Shown here one piece after another: positions 16,461 to 24,824 of a stretch of DNA of 64,000 nucleotides; the first letter of the stretch is position 1; each line of letters begins with the position of its first letter. The stretch lies in NCBI GenBank assembly GCA_022835495.1, contig BQOK01000001.1, forward strand, positions 3,100,001 through 3,164,000. The letters run 5' to 3'. The notes beneath the pieces were generated by a model, which saw nothing but the letters and a program-made list of their open reading frames with translations, was not told the origin of the DNA and did not search any database. A program made the position numbers and the translations under genes. Source of the DNA: Oscillospiraceae bacterium (GTDB lineage: Bacteria; Bacillota; Clostridia; Oscillospirales; Ruminococcaceae).

Positions 16461-18254
16461 ATGCAGATACCAGATACCGCCCGCAAGTGGCTTTTGCAAA
16501 ACCGGCGGTTCATCCCCCCCGCTCTGGCCTGCGCCGCAGGCGGTGCGGTGAGCTGGGCTTTTTGGGCCTGCAAGGTCTATCGGCCCGCGGCCTTTGTTCT
16601 CTTGTTTCTGGCCTGTTTTGCCCTTTCCCTCCACGGTTTCGGTCAAAAACCCGGGCGCGGGGCGCTGATGCTGTGCGCCGGGTTCAGCCTGGCCGTGTGG
16701 CTTATCCTTCTAGGGCTTCATGTTACAGGTTCGGGGCTTGTGCGCTTCGGTTTCCCATTTCTGCTGCTGTGGCTGGCGGCTGCGGCTCTGTGGCTCCCAA
16801 TATTCTGGGGCTTGTGCCGTTTTTTGCGCGATCTGCGCCTCCCCTGCGCCGTCCCCTCCCGCCGCCGTCCGCTTTTGGAATTTCTGCCCTGCTGGCTGGT
16901 GATCCTGGCGGCTTGGTTTCCGGTGTACCTGTGTTGGGGGCCGGTGCGCCTGGATGTGGACTCCGTATCCCTTTTGCAGCAGGCTTTGGGCGGTGGCCTC
17001 AACGATGCTCAGCCCGTTTTTTATACTCTGCTTTTACGCCTCGTGCTGAAACCCTTTGCCGCGCTGGGCCTGGTGGAATTGGGCGCCTATCTCTTCGGTG
17101 CGTTCCAAATGGCCGTCGTGGCGGCCGCCCTGGCTGTGAGCCTGGTATGGATGCGCCGGCGCGGCTGCGGGCCATGGGGCCTGCTTGCTGGTCTTGCACT
17201 GTTCTGCCTCACCACCGCCTATGCCTTTCAAAGCCTGGTGGTCTGGAAAGATCCCCTGTTCAATGCCGCCCTGCTGCTCTACTGCCTCATGCTCTACGAT
17301 CTTGCGGCCAGTCGCGGCGAGTTGCTCTCCACCCGCGGCGTGGGGGTGCGTTTTCTGCTGCTCACGCTTGCCATATGCCTTTTGCGGGGCAATGGCTGGC
17401 TCATTGCACTGGGCGCCGGGCTTGCGCTGCTGGTTTTTCCCGGCGCCCGCCGCTGGCTGCTCGTCCATCTGCTTCCTCTGCTGCTGGCTGTAAAACTCCT
17501 TACCGGTCCGGTGTACGATTTGTTGGGGATCGGCAGTCAGCTCACGGCCGAAGCCTGGTCCCTCCCTCTCCAGCAGGTGGGCTATGTTCTGCAGAATGGA
17601 GGCCAGCTCACCGAAACGCAGGCGCAGCGCCTGGGCCGCATCATCCCACCCGATACCCTGGCCGAACTATATGACCCAATCGTGGTGGATCCCATCAAAC
17701 GCAGCAGCGACTTCAATGGTACCTACTTCGGTACCTGGCAAGGGAAAAGGGACCTGCTGGTGGTCTGGCTGCAGCTTGCACCCCGGCATATGGCCGGGTA
17801 TTTCAACGCCTGGCTGGCAGTGACGCGCGGTTACGTGGATCCACGCTACGATGCGGGCGTCTACTCTTTCCCCTATGATGAACAAAACGGCAGCTATGGC
17901 GTTGTATACCATGACCTGGTGGGCAGCCTGACAGGCTGGCGCGGCCTGCGCGGCGAGCTGGAGATCCGCGCTACCTTTTTTGCGCCGGGGCTCCTGGCCT
18001 TCGGGTTGTTATTCTGCTGTATCGTATTGTGGGCCAAGGGTGCCGGACGTTATATCCTGGGCTTTTTGCCCATGCTTTTGGTCTGGGCCGGGCTTTTGAT
18101 CGGCTCCCCAAGTTATTTCCAGTTCCGCTATATGCTGGTGTATGCCTACGCTGTGCCCGCCGCGATCTTCATGACCCTGGCCGCGCCGTCCACAACGCGT
18201 TTCAGCGCCGATCCCTCCCAGCTTTCTTGTAATGCAGTTCCCAGTGTGCTATAA
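16461..18254 (+). CDS. DUF6020-type polytopic membrane protein, probable GT-C transferase
   Basis: 597 aa, with about twelve hydrophobic helices and an extracytoplasmic region at roughly 350-490. RLDVDS near 160-165 sits in the first loop, where GT-C enzymes keep their catalytic acid, and PVFYTLLLR follows. These features match the DUF6020 proteins found at the ends of Gram-positive polysaccharide loci. It is the last gene of the locus; its 3' end contains the promoter of the next gene. Substrate unknown. Confidence 0.7.
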   Translation: MQIPDTARKWLLQNRRFIPPALACAAGGAVSWAFWACKVYRPAAFVLLFLACFALSLHGFGQKPGRGALMLCAGFSLAVWLILLGLHVTGSGLVRFGFPFLLLWLAAAALWLPIFWGLCRFLRDLRLPCAVPSRRRPLLEFLPCWLVILAAWFPVYLCWGPVRLDVDSVSLLQQALGGGLNDAQPVFYTLLLRLVLKPFAALGLVELGAYLFGAFQMAVVAAALAVSLVWMRRRGCGPWGLLAGLALFCLTTAYAFQSLVVWKDPLFNAALLLYCLMLYDLAASRGELLSTRGVGVRFLLLTLAICLLRGNGWLIALGAGLALLVFPGARRWLLVHLLPLLLAVKLLTGPVYDLLGIGSQLTAEAWSLPLQQVGYVLQNGGQLTETQAQRLGRIIPPDTLAELYDPIVVDPIKRSSDFNGTYFGTWQGKRDLLVVWLQLAPRHMAGYFNAWLAVTRGYVDPRYDAGVYSFPYDEQNGSYGVVYHDLVGSLTGWRGLRGELEIRATFFAPGLLAFGLLFCCIVLWAKGAGRYILGFLPMLLVWAGLLIGSPSYFQFRYMLVYAYAVPAAIFMTLAAPSTTRFSADPSQLSCNAVPSVL

Positions 18255-18255
18255 T
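18227..18255 (+). promoter_or_regulatory. Sigma-A promoter inside the 3' end of the preceding gene
   Basis: TTGTAA at 18227-18232, a 17-nt spacer and a perfect TATAAT at 18250-18255, 38 nt before the start of the small gene at 18293. The -35 and most of the spacer are within the coding sequence of the membrane protein upstream. Confidence 0.75.
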
Positions 18256-18292
18256 AAATTATGTATTGATTTAGATGGGAGGGTTCATAACC

Positions 18293-18592
18293 ATGGCATT
18301 CACCCCAAAACTGACCTACAAGGGCAAGCCGCTGGTGCGCTGTGGCCGCGAGATCTACTACGGCGACCTGGCCGACCCGTTCGTAATTTTCATGCAGGTG
18401 CTCACCACAAAAGAAGAGGGCGGCGCCCAGGTGGCCGACAAACTGCATGTAATGCTCATGAGCACCGACGCCTCCAGGCCTTTGCCGGAGCGCGTGGTCA
18501 AACAAAGCAGCAAATCCGGCCTGTACACCGCGCTGGAGATCGGCAGCATGTGGTTGGAGCGCGCGCTGCGGGAAACAGCCCCCGCAAAGTAA
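18293..18592 (+). CDS. Small conserved-looking protein of unknown function (99 aa)
   Basis: I do not recognise this protein. It is 99 aa, soluble, starts MAFTPKLTYKGKPLVR, is balanced in charge and has no Cys-pairs, membrane helix or signal peptide. GGGAGGG at 18277-18283 ends 9 nt before the ATG at 18293. Its own strong promoter and a perfect-palindrome terminator show that it is a single-gene transcription unit, not part of the polysaccharide locus. The compact, regularly coding sequence supports a real gene. Confidence 0.75.
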   Translation: MAFTPKLTYKGKPLVRCGREIYYGDLADPFVIFMQVLTTKEEGGAQVADKLHVMLMSTDASRPLPERVVKQSSKSGLYTALEIGSMWLERALRETAPAK

Positions 18593-18613
18593 GGCAATTC
18601 CCCTGAAAAGAAC

Positions 18614-18649
18614 CAAAAGCCCCCGGGACCATGGTCCCGGGGGCTTTTG
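18614..18649 (+). terminator. Perfect 36-nt palindrome, bidirectional terminator
   Basis: An 18-nt arm (18614-18631) is exactly mirrored by 18632-18649. The stem is GC-rich in its core and ends in AAAA/TTTT on both strands, so it can stop transcription of the convergent genes on either side (18293+ and 18676-). Confidence 0.85.
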
Positions 18650-18675
18650 CGCGCCTCTTTTTGCAGGCGGAAGGC

Positions 18676-19134
18676 TTACTCTTTGTCCTCGCTCTCAGGC
18701 CCGGCGCAGCCGGCACAGCCCTCGCAGTCCTCGTCGTCGCACTCGGTGAATTCAATTTCAAACTCGGCGCCGCAGTTGCCGCAGCACACCTGCTCGTTCA
18801 GCAGGGTGTCCTCGTCCACCACGGTCACAGCGCCGCAGTTGGGGCAGGTCAGCTCGTACTCCACCTCGGCGTCCTCGTCCTCTTCGTCTTCTTCTTCGTC
18901 CTCTTCAAGGTCGTCGCCGTAAACATACTCTTCCAGCTCGTCCATATCCTCGTCCATGGCGTCCAGCTCGTCATAGGCCTGGTCCAGATCAGCGTCCAGG
19001 TCGGTCACGGTGTCGCACAGCTGGGCCAGCAGCTCGTACATAGCCTTCAGCACCTTGCCCTCTTTCTTGCCCTCGTCGATCTCCAGCCCGTCCATCAGGC
19101 CCTTCAGGTATGCAGCTCTCTCGTTCAAATCCAT
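18676..19134 (-). CDS. Acidic zinc-ribbon protein, CD1247-like
   Basis: 152 aa. Residues 1-55 form a helical domain (MDLNERAAYLKGLMDGL). The middle, about 50-90, is almost all Asp and Glu. The end holds two Cys pairs (CPNCG near 96-100 and CGNCG near 118-122) that can bind one zinc, followed by a Cys-rich, acidic tail. The pattern matches the CD1247-type family of Clostridia, whose role is not known to me. AAAGGAGG precedes the ATG. It stands 120 nt downstream of efp on the same strand, separated by a hairpin. The acidic repeat may be tested as a histone- or RNA-polymerase-binding mimic, but nothing here shows it. Confidence 0.75.
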   Translation of the reverse strand: MDLNERAAYLKGLMDGLEIDEGKKEGKVLKAMYELLAQLCDTVTDLDADLDQAYDELDAMDEDMDELEEYVYGDDLEEDEEEDEEDEDAEVEYELTCPNCGAVTVVDEDTLLNEQVCCGNCGAEFEIEFTECDDEDCEGCAGCAGPESEDKE

Positions 19135-19197
19135 TGTGTTTTCCTCCTTTTGGGGGCGGGCGTGCGCCCTGGCCCCGAATTGTGGGATATGATAAAT

Positions 19198-19220
19198 GGG
19201 CGGCGGCTGTGCCGCCGCCC
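19198..19220 (-). terminator. Hairpin after efp
   Basis: A 10-bp GC stem (19198-19207 with 19211-19220) and a 3-nt loop, followed on the - strand by an AT-rich stretch that is only moderately T-rich. It probably ends the efp transcript. Confidence 0.55.
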
Positions 19221-19254
19221 AGCGGGTAGCAGTTCTACCGGGCGGCCAAAAAGC

Positions 19255-19812
19255 TCAGGCGCGCTCCATATACTCGCCGGTGCGGGTGTCGATGCGGATC
19301 TTGTCCCCCTCGTTGATAAACAGGGGCACGCGGATCTCGGCACCGGTCTCCAGCTTGGCGGGCTTCAGGGTGTTGGTGGCGGTGTTGCCCTTCACGCCGG
19401 GCTCGGTCTCCACCACCTCCAGCACCACAAAGTTCGGGGCCTCAATGCCGAACACGCTGCCCTTGTAGCTCAGCACCTTCACGATCTCGTTTTCCTTCAC
19501 AAAGCGGAAGGCGTCGCCCAGGTCCTTCTCGTTGATGGGCACCTGCTCGTAGGTCTCGTTGTCCATGAAATAGTACAGGTCGCCGTCGCTGTAGCTATAC
19601 TGCATCTCGCGCCGCTCAATGTAGGCCGAGGGGAACTTCGCGCTGGGGTTGTAGCTGGTCTCGGTCACTGCGCCCGTGATCACATTCTTGGTCTTGGTGC
19701 GCACGAACGCGGCGCCCTTACCGGGCTTCACGTGCTGGAACTCCACCACCTGGAGAACTTTGCCGTCCTCTTCAAAGGTAACGCCGTTGCGGAACTCGCC
19801 TGCTGAAATCAT
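19255..19812 (-). CDS. efp: Elongation factor P
   Basis: 185 aa, the usual length. EF-P binds between the P and E sites of the ribosome and helps it make difficult peptide bonds such as polyproline. The three beta-barrel domains are visible in order: KOW-like at about 1-62, the central OB domain at about 65-125 and the C-terminal OB domain with [13 protein letters not shown]. The tip lysine is K32 in KPGKGAAF, the residue modified in Bacillus-type EF-P. It has its own promoter and a structured leader. Confidence 0.97.
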   Translation of the reverse strand: MISAGEFRNGVTFEEDGKVLQVVEFQHVKPGKGAAFVRTKTKNVITGAVTETSYNPSAKFPSAYIERREMQYSYSDGDLYYFMDNETYEQVPINEKDLGDAFRFVKENEIVKVLSYKGSVFGIEAPNFVVLEVVETEPGVKGNTATNTLKPAKLETGAEIRVPLFINEGDKIRIDTRTGEYMERA

Positions 19813-19867
19813 AAAGGATCCTCCATGTTTTTATTGTCTCAAGAAATTCTTGACATATCCGTATGTT

Positions 19868-19896
19868 ATTTTACCGTAACGCGGCCTGTTTTTCAA
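19868..19896 (-). promoter_or_regulatory. efp promoter
   Basis: On the - strand: TTGAAA (19896-19891), a 17-nt spacer and TAAAAT (19873-19868). Between it and the gene lie two inverted repeats, at 19854-19867 and 19839-19853, in the leader. Confidence 0.75.
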
Positions 19897-19952
19897 GGGG
19901 TTTTGGGTGAAAAGAAAGCCAAAACCGGCTGTTTTGCGCCATTTCCGGCCGT

Positions 19953-20804
19953 TCAGCCCAGCTCCCGGTAATACCGCTTCATGGCGGCGGCGTCCTCGGC
20001 CTGCGTCCCCGCAGACTCGCAGATCACCACCGGCTCCAGCCCCCGCTCGTAAAACAGCTCCATCAGGGGCTCAAAGGCGGGGCCATACACCGTATCCGCA
20101 AAGGTCAGGTGCTGTTTCTCCCCGCCGGCGGTGTATTCGATCTTGCTGAAATGCACATGAAACCGGCGCGCCCGCTCGTCGCCCAGCGCCTCGCCGATGC
20201 GGTCCAGAATGGCCGCATAATCCGCCTTTGTGCGGATGCACCCCTGATCCCGCGCATTCAGGTGTCCAAAATCGATGCAGGGGGTGATGCGTTTGTCCAC
20301 CCGGCACAGCGCCAGCACCTCGTCCAGGGTCCCCAGCTGCCCCACCTTCCCCATGGTCTCGGGGCAAAGGGTAATCTCGCTGAACCCGGCCTCGTCCACC
20401 GCCGCCACCATGCGCCGCATGGTGTCCAGCGCCTTGGCAAGCGCCTGTTCCCGGCTCTGCTTGCCGCAGCTGCCGGAATGAAAAATAACCCGCGTGCCTC
20501 CCAGCGCGCGCACTGCGGCCGCGCTTTGCAGGATGTAGTTCAGGCTGTTCAGGCGCTTTTCCTCTTCCATGCTGCTCATGGAGATATAATAGGGCGCGTG
20601 CAGGCTGAAATAAATACCGTGCTTTTCCGCCTCGGCCGCAATGGCCTGCGCCTTTTCTTCCTTCAGCCGCACGCCCCGGCCGCACTGGTATTCAAAGGCG
20701 TCCAGCCCCATGCCCGCGGTATAGGCCGGCACCTCCAGGCTGGTCTTGTGCCCCGCGGCCCGAAAGCTCTCGCTCTCCCCCGCCGTGCCGAAAAAAACGC
20801 TCAC
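19953..20804 (-). CDS. Endonuclease IV-like TIM-barrel protein
   Basis: 283 aa. The residues that bind the metal cluster in endonuclease IV can be seen in place: H69 (SLHAPY), H109 (FHSGS), E149 (CPETMG), D178 and H181 (CIDFGH), H216/H218 (HVHFSK) and a glutamate in the final ICESAG. Classic Nfo reads HVND at the sixth site, so this belongs to the more divergent branch of the AP-endonuclease-2 family. It likely cuts DNA at abasic sites in base excision repair. The start overlaps the yqeG stop by 4 nt. A sugar isomerase of the same superfamily is the main alternative. Confidence 0.8.
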   Translation of the reverse strand: MSVFFGTAGESESFRAAGHKTSLEVPAYTAGMGLDAFEYQCGRGVRLKEEKAQAIAAEAEKHGIYFSLHAPYYISMSSMEEEKRLNSLNYILQSAAAVRALGGTRVIFHSGSCGKQSREQALAKALDTMRRMVAAVDEAGFSEITLCPETMGKVGQLGTLDEVLALCRVDKRITPCIDFGHLNARDQGCIRTKADYAAILDRIGEALGDERARRFHVHFSKIEYTAGGEKQHLTFADTVYGPAFEPLMELFYERGLEPVVICESAGTQAEDAAAMKRYYRELG

Positions 20805-21304
20805 AGCAGCTTTCCCCCTTTTTTATAATAGCGCCGCAAAAACGGCTGTTCCAGCCTGCGCTTGAACAAAATGCCCCGGTGGGTGTCCGGCGCGCGGGGC
20901 GTCACCACCAGTGCCGGAATGCCGTATAACGCCCCCGCCAGCCGGTCGGTGAACAGCTGGTCGCCCACAATGGCCATATGCGCCTTTTCAACCCCGAATT
21001 TTTTTTGCGCACGGGCAAGGCCGCCGGGCAGCGGCTTTGCGCTGCCCCCCACAAAATCCAGGCCCAGCCGGGCGGCAAACGGCGCCACCCGCTCCTCGCT
21101 GTTGTTGCTGGCGATCATCAGGCCCACGCCCGCCGCCCGCATGGCCTCCAGCCAGCCGGCCACCTCGGCGGGCAGCTCCTGGCTGCCGTGGGCGGTCAGG
21201 GTATTGTCCACATCCAGCACCAGGACGGCGATGCCCCGCTGTGCCAAAAACGCCGGGGTGATCGCCGCAACGCTGGAAAACAGATATTCGGGGGTAAACA
21301 GCAT
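20801..21304 (-). CDS. yqeG: YqeG-type HAD phosphatase
   Basis: 167 aa. The HAD motif LDVDNTL puts the nucleophile pair at D31 and D33, SNN near 66-68 is motif II, and GDQLFTD carries the motif III/IV acid. Length and motifs match the YqeG/HAD-IIIA family, related to phosphatidylglycerophosphate phosphatases. The ending with KRRLEQPFLRRYYKKGG is basic and may touch the membrane. It is coupled to the endonuclease IV-like gene by a 4-nt overlap. Confidence 0.85.
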   Translation of the reverse strand: MLFTPEYLFSSVAAITPAFLAQRGIAVLVLDVDNTLTAHGSQELPAEVAGWLEAMRAAGVGLMIASNNSEERVAPFAARLGLDFVGGSAKPLPGGLARAQKKFGVEKAHMAIVGDQLFTDRLAGALYGIPALVVTPRAPDTHRGILFKRRLEQPFLRRYYKKGGKLL

Positions 21305-21349
21305 GGGCCGATTCCTCCTTTAAACGCGCGGCCGGCCGCCGCAGAATGA

Positions 21350-21381
21350 AAATTGGGCGGGCCCTTTCGGACCCGCCCAAA
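21350..21381 (-). terminator. rpsU terminator
   Basis: A 9-bp stem (TTGGGCGGG with CCCGCCCAA) followed by a T-rich stretch on the - strand, 40 nt downstream of the rpsU stop. It separates rpsU from yqeG. Confidence 0.75.
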
Positions 21382-21419
21382 CGCATGCACGCTTTTCGCC
21401 TTTGTTCCGGCGCCGCAGT

Positions 21420-21596
21420 TTACTTGTACTTGCGCTTGCGAGCGGCCTCGGACTTCTTCTTGCGGCGCACAGAGGGCTTTTCATAAGCCTCACGCTTGCG
21501 AACTTCCGCCAACACGCCGCTGCGGGCGGTGGACCGCTTGAAGCGGCGCAGAGCGCTTTCCAGCGACTCGCCGTCTTTAACGCGAACTTCCGACAT
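21420..21596 (-). CDS. rpsU: 30S ribosomal protein S21
   Basis: 58 codons, read directly from the sequence: it begins [20 protein letters not shown] and ends with a Lys/Arg-rich tail ([13 protein letters not shown]), the whole S21 pattern and normal length. S21 sits on the small-subunit platform and helps start translation. A GGGAGGG Shine-Dalgarno precedes the ATG. It is monocistronic, with a near-consensus promoter and a terminator of its own. The gene is short enough to be missed by length-filtered gene calling. Confidence 0.96.
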   Translation of the reverse strand: MSEVRVKDGESLESALRRFKRSTARSGVLAEVRKREAYEKPSVRRKKKSEAARKRKYK

Positions 21597-21674
21597 CTTA
21601 CTTCCCTCCCTTGGACCTGAGGCAGGAGTCTCATTGTTCCCCCCTCTAAAAGAAGAAGGGTACCCAACATATCG

Positions 21675-21704
21675 ATTATACTATGCCTCAGGGCATTCTG
21701 TCAA
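21675..21704 (-). promoter_or_regulatory. rpsU promoter with a dyad in the spacer
   Basis: On the - strand: a perfect TTGACA (21704-21699), an 18-nt spacer and a perfect TATAAT (21680-21675). Inside the spacer lies ATGCC-CTGA-GGCAT (21696-21683), a 5-bp inverted repeat that could be an operator. Confidence 0.88.
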
Positions 21705-21707
21705 CTG

Positions 21708-21731
21708 AAAAAACAGCCGGCCGGCAGTTTT
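21708..21731 (-). terminator. Weak terminator after leuS
   Basis: An 11-nt arm with one mismatch (AAAACTGCCGG with CCGGCTGTTTT) and a T6 run on the - strand, 22 nt after the leuS stop. The loop is formed only by opening the central bases. Confidence 0.5.
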
Positions 21732-21752
21732 CACCGCCGTATTCACAAACTT

Positions 21753-24281
21753 TTAACCTTTCACCACCAGGTTGATCAGCTTGTTCGGCACGGCGATCTC
21801 CTTCACCAGGGTCTTCCCTTCCAGCGCCGCCGCCACCGCAGGGTCGGCCTTGGCGGCCGCCAGGGCCTCTTCCTTCGGCGCGTCCACCGGCAGGTTCAGG
21901 CGGGCCTTGGGCTTGCCGTTCACCTGCACCAGCACCTCCACGGTGCTCTCGGTGCACTTCGCCTCGTCGTATTCCGGCCAGCGGGCGTGGGCGATCTGCC
22001 CTTCGCCGCCCATCAGCTGCCACAGCTCTTCGGTAATGTGGGGTGCAAAGGGGTTCAGCAGCAGCAGCAGATCCGCAAATTCGTCCCGGGTGGCGCCGCC
22101 CGCCGCGTAAAGCTCGTTCACCAGGCTCATCAGGGCGGCAATGGCGGTGTTGTTTTTCAGCACATCGATGTCTTCCCCCACCTTTTTGATAGTGCGGTGC
22201 ATCGCGGTCTCCAGCTCCAGGCGGTATCCCTCGCCGGGCAGCAGCATCTCGGAAAGGCCCCACACCCGTTCCAAAAAGCGCTTGCAGCCCTTGATGGACT
22301 GGGTGGACCAGGGCGCGGCCTTTTCAAAGTCGCCGATGAACATCTCATACAGGCGCAGGGTGTCGGCGCCGTACTCGGCAATCACGTCATCCGGGTTGAT
22401 CACATTGCCCAGGCTCTTGGACATTTTCACCACAGGGTGCTCCGCCATCTCGCCGTACTTTTCCACCAGCGCGGCGCGGGCGGCCTTTTCGCTGCCCGTT
22501 TCGTCCACCAGCTTTTTCTGCTGGGCCGCGGGCAGGTTCTCAAAGGCATGGGGGTTCAGCCCCAGGATCATCCCGTGGGACGTGCGCTTTTTATAAGGCT
22601 CCGCGGTGGGCACCAGCCCGATGTCATAAAGGAACTTGTGCCAGAACCGGCTGTACAGCAAATGCAGGGTGGTGTGCTCCATGCCGCCGTTGTACCAATC
22701 CACCGGGCCCCAGTATTCCACCGCCTCCCTGCTCACGGGAGCCGTGTCGCAGTGGGGATCCATATAGCGCAAAAAGTACCAGCTGGAGCCCGCCCACTGG
22801 GGCATGGTGTCGGTTTCGCGCTTTGCCGGGCCGCCGCAGCACGGGCAGGTGGTGTTTACCCACTCGGCATGGCGGGCCAGGGGGCTTTCCCCGTCCGGGC
22901 CGGGCTCAAAGTCGGTGATCTCGGGCAGCACCAGGGGCAGCTCGCTCTCAGGCAGCGGCTGCCAGCCACAGGCCTCGCAGTGCACCATGGGAATGGGCTC
23001 GCCCCAGTACCGCTGGCGGCTGAACACCCAGTCCCGCAGCTTGAAGTTTACCTGGGCGTGTCCCTTGCCCTCCTGCTCCAGCCACTGGGTAATGGCCTTT
23101 TTTGCCTCCTCCACGGTCATGCCGGTCAAAAAGCCGCTGTTCACCATCACGCCGGCGGCGCAGTCGGTATAGGCCTCTTTTTCCACATCACCGCCGGCCA
23201 CCACCTCCACGATGGGCAGGCCGAACACCTTGGCGAACTCGTAGTCCCGGGTGTCGTGGGCGGGCACCGCCATAATGGCGCCGGTGCCGTAGCTGGCCAG
23301 CACATAGTCCGAGAGAAAGATGGGGATCTCCGCGCCGTTCACCGGGTTCACGGCGCGCACGCCCTCCAGCTTTACGCCGGTCTTTTCCTTGGCCAGCTCG
23401 GTTCGCTCAAAGTCGGACTTGCGGGCCGCGGCCTCCTGGTAAGCGCGCACCTCGGCCAGGTTTTCCAGCCGGTCCTCCCAGTCTTTCAAAATGGGGTGCT
23501 CCGGGGCCAGCACCATGTAAGTAGCCCCAAACAGGGTGTCGGGCCGGGTGGTATAAACCACCAGGTCGTCGCCGGTGGTGGCCTTAAAGGTCACCTCGGC
23601 GCCGTGGCTGCGCCCGATCCAGTTCTTCTGCTGGGTCACCACCCGGTCAATAAAATCCAGCCCGTCCAGATCGTCGATCAGCCGGTCGGCATAGGCGGTG
23701 ATTTTCAGCATCCACTGGCTCTTGACCTTGTGCACCACCTCGCCGCCGCAGCGCTCGCAGCAGCCGTTCACAACCTCCTCGTTGGCCAGCACCACCTTGC
23801 AGCTGGTGCACCAGTTCACATTCATTTCCTTTTTATAGGCAAGGCCGTGCTTGTAGAGCTGCAAAAAGATCCACTGGGTCCACTTGTAGTAAGCGGGATC
23901 GGTGGTGTTTACCTCCCGGTCCCAGTCGAACGAAAGGCCCAGGGCCTGCAGCTGGCTTTTGAACCGGGCCACGTTGTTCCTGGTCACAATCTCGGGGTTG
24001 ATGTGGTTTTTCAGCGCATAGTTCTCGGTGGGCAGGCCAAAGGCGTCCCAGCCCATGGGGTACAGCACATTGTACCCCGCCATGCGCTTTTTGCGCGCCA
24101 CAATGTCCAGCGCGGTGTAGCTGCGGGGGTGCCCCACGTGCAGCCCCGCGGCGCTGGGGTATGGAAACTCTACCAGCGCGTAGAATTTCGGCTTGGTGTG
24201 GTCGATCTGTGCCGCAAAGGTCTTTTCGTCTGCCCAGACTTTCTGCCACTTGTGTTCAATGGCCTTGAAATCGTATTTCAC
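21753..24281 (-). CDS. leuS: Leucine--tRNA ligase
   Basis: 842 aa class I synthetase that charges tRNA-Leu. The HIGH motif is HVGH at 48-51, the editing domain (about 225-420) holds the TTRPDT motif near 244-249 and AHDTRD near 341-346, and the KMSKS loop is exact at 619-623. A zinc-ribbon pair CTSC/CERC is at about 158-178 and another near 479-482. Anticodon-binding and C-terminal domains follow. It is the last gene of a series that includes rsfS. No T-box leader lies upstream. Confidence 0.98.
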   Translation of the reverse strand: MKYDFKAIEHKWQKVWADEKTFAAQIDHTKPKFYALVEFPYPSAAGLHVGHPRSYTALDIVARKKRMAGYNVLYPMGWDAFGLPTENYALKNHINPEIVTRNNVARFKSQLQALGLSFDWDREVNTTDPAYYKWTQWIFLQLYKHGLAYKKEMNVNWCTSCKVVLANEEVVNGCCERCGGEVVHKVKSQWMLKITAYADRLIDDLDGLDFIDRVVTQQKNWIGRSHGAEVTFKATTGDDLVVYTTRPDTLFGATYMVLAPEHPILKDWEDRLENLAEVRAYQEAAARKSDFERTELAKEKTGVKLEGVRAVNPVNGAEIPIFLSDYVLASYGTGAIMAVPAHDTRDYEFAKVFGLPIVEVVAGGDVEKEAYTDCAAGVMVNSGFLTGMTVEEAKKAITQWLEQEGKGHAQVNFKLRDWVFSRQRYWGEPIPMVHCEACGWQPLPESELPLVLPEITDFEPGPDGESPLARHAEWVNTTCPCCGGPAKRETDTMPQWAGSSWYFLRYMDPHCDTAPVSREAVEYWGPVDWYNGGMEHTTLHLLYSRFWHKFLYDIGLVPTAEPYKKRTSHGMILGLNPHAFENLPAAQQKKLVDETGSEKAARAALVEKYGEMAEHPVVKMSKSLGNVINPDDVIAEYGADTLRLYEMFIGDFEKAAPWSTQSIKGCKRFLERVWGLSEMLLPGEGYRLELETAMHRTIKKVGEDIDVLKNNTAIAALMSLVNELYAAGGATRDEFADLLLLLNPFAPHITEELWQLMGGEGQIAHARWPEYDEAKCTESTVEVLVQVNGKPKARLNLPVDAPKEEALAAAKADPAVAAALEGKTLVKEIAVPNKLINLVVKG

Positions 24282-24364
24282 CTGGTATCACTCCAACTTT
24301 TTTATCTTCCGGGCCGGGTACTCCCGGCCTGTCCATCCTTTTGGGCAAAGCGCCCGCGCGGGCA

Positions 24365-24401
24365 AAAAACAGCAGCGGCCAGCCCGGGCTGCCGGGCTGG
24401 C
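24365..24401 (-). terminator. Hairpin plus T-run between rsfS and leuS
   Basis: On the - strand a 9-bp stem (CCAGCCCGG, loop CAGC, CCGGGCTGG) is followed after 7 nt by TTTTTT. The distance from stem to T-run is long, so it may end only part of the transcripts from rsfS and let leuS be read at a lower level. Confidence 0.45.
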
Positions 24402-24416
24402 TCCTCGCGTTTCACT

Positions 24417-24791
24417 TCACTGCTGCGCCGCTTCGTCCCCGCCCGCTTCCAGGTCCACCTGGCACTCCTCGGCGTCGGCCCACAGGTGCTCCAAATCATA
24501 AAAATCCCGGGCCTCGGGGTAAAACACATGCACGATCACCGTGCCGTAGTCCAGCAGGATCCAGCTTTTGGAGTCATAGCCCTCGGTGCGCAGGGGCTTT
24601 ACCCCCTGCTGCTCCAGCTGGAATTCCGCCTCCTCTGCCAGAGCTTTCACCTGGGTCGAGGAGGAACCGCTGGCGATCACAAAGTAATCGGTCAGCACGG
24701 TCAGATCCCGCACCTTCAGCACCTTCACCTCTGTGGCTTTCTTCTTGTCCAGCACCTGGGCAAGGCGGGTCGCAAGCTGCAAACTATCCAT
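24417..24791 (-). CDS. rsfS: Ribosomal silencing factor RsfS
   Basis: 124 aa. RsfS binds ribosomal protein L14 and blocks subunit joining when nutrients fall. The family core is clear: VLKVRDLTVLTDYFVIASG, EGYDSKSWILLDYG and VIVHVFYPEARDFYDLEHLW, with a family-typical length. ATG 24791 is used; a TTG three nucleotides upstream has a slightly better distance from GAAAGGAG. Order yqeK-LCP-rsfS-leuS is common in Clostridia. Confidence 0.95.
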   Translation of the reverse strand: MDSLQLATRLAQVLDKKKATEVKVLKVRDLTVLTDYFVIASGSSSTQVKALAEEAEFQLEQQGVKPLRTEGYDSKSWILLDYGTVIVHVFYPEARDFYDLEHLWADAEECQVDLEAGGDEAAQQ

Positions 24792-24824
24792 CAAAAAATC
24801 GTTTCTCCTTTCAATTCCGGGCCC

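Noticed and set aside
24282-24416. T-box leader before leuS
   Set aside because: The gap is only 135 nt, follows rsfS directly, and holds no T-box-like TGGNACC sequence that I can find.
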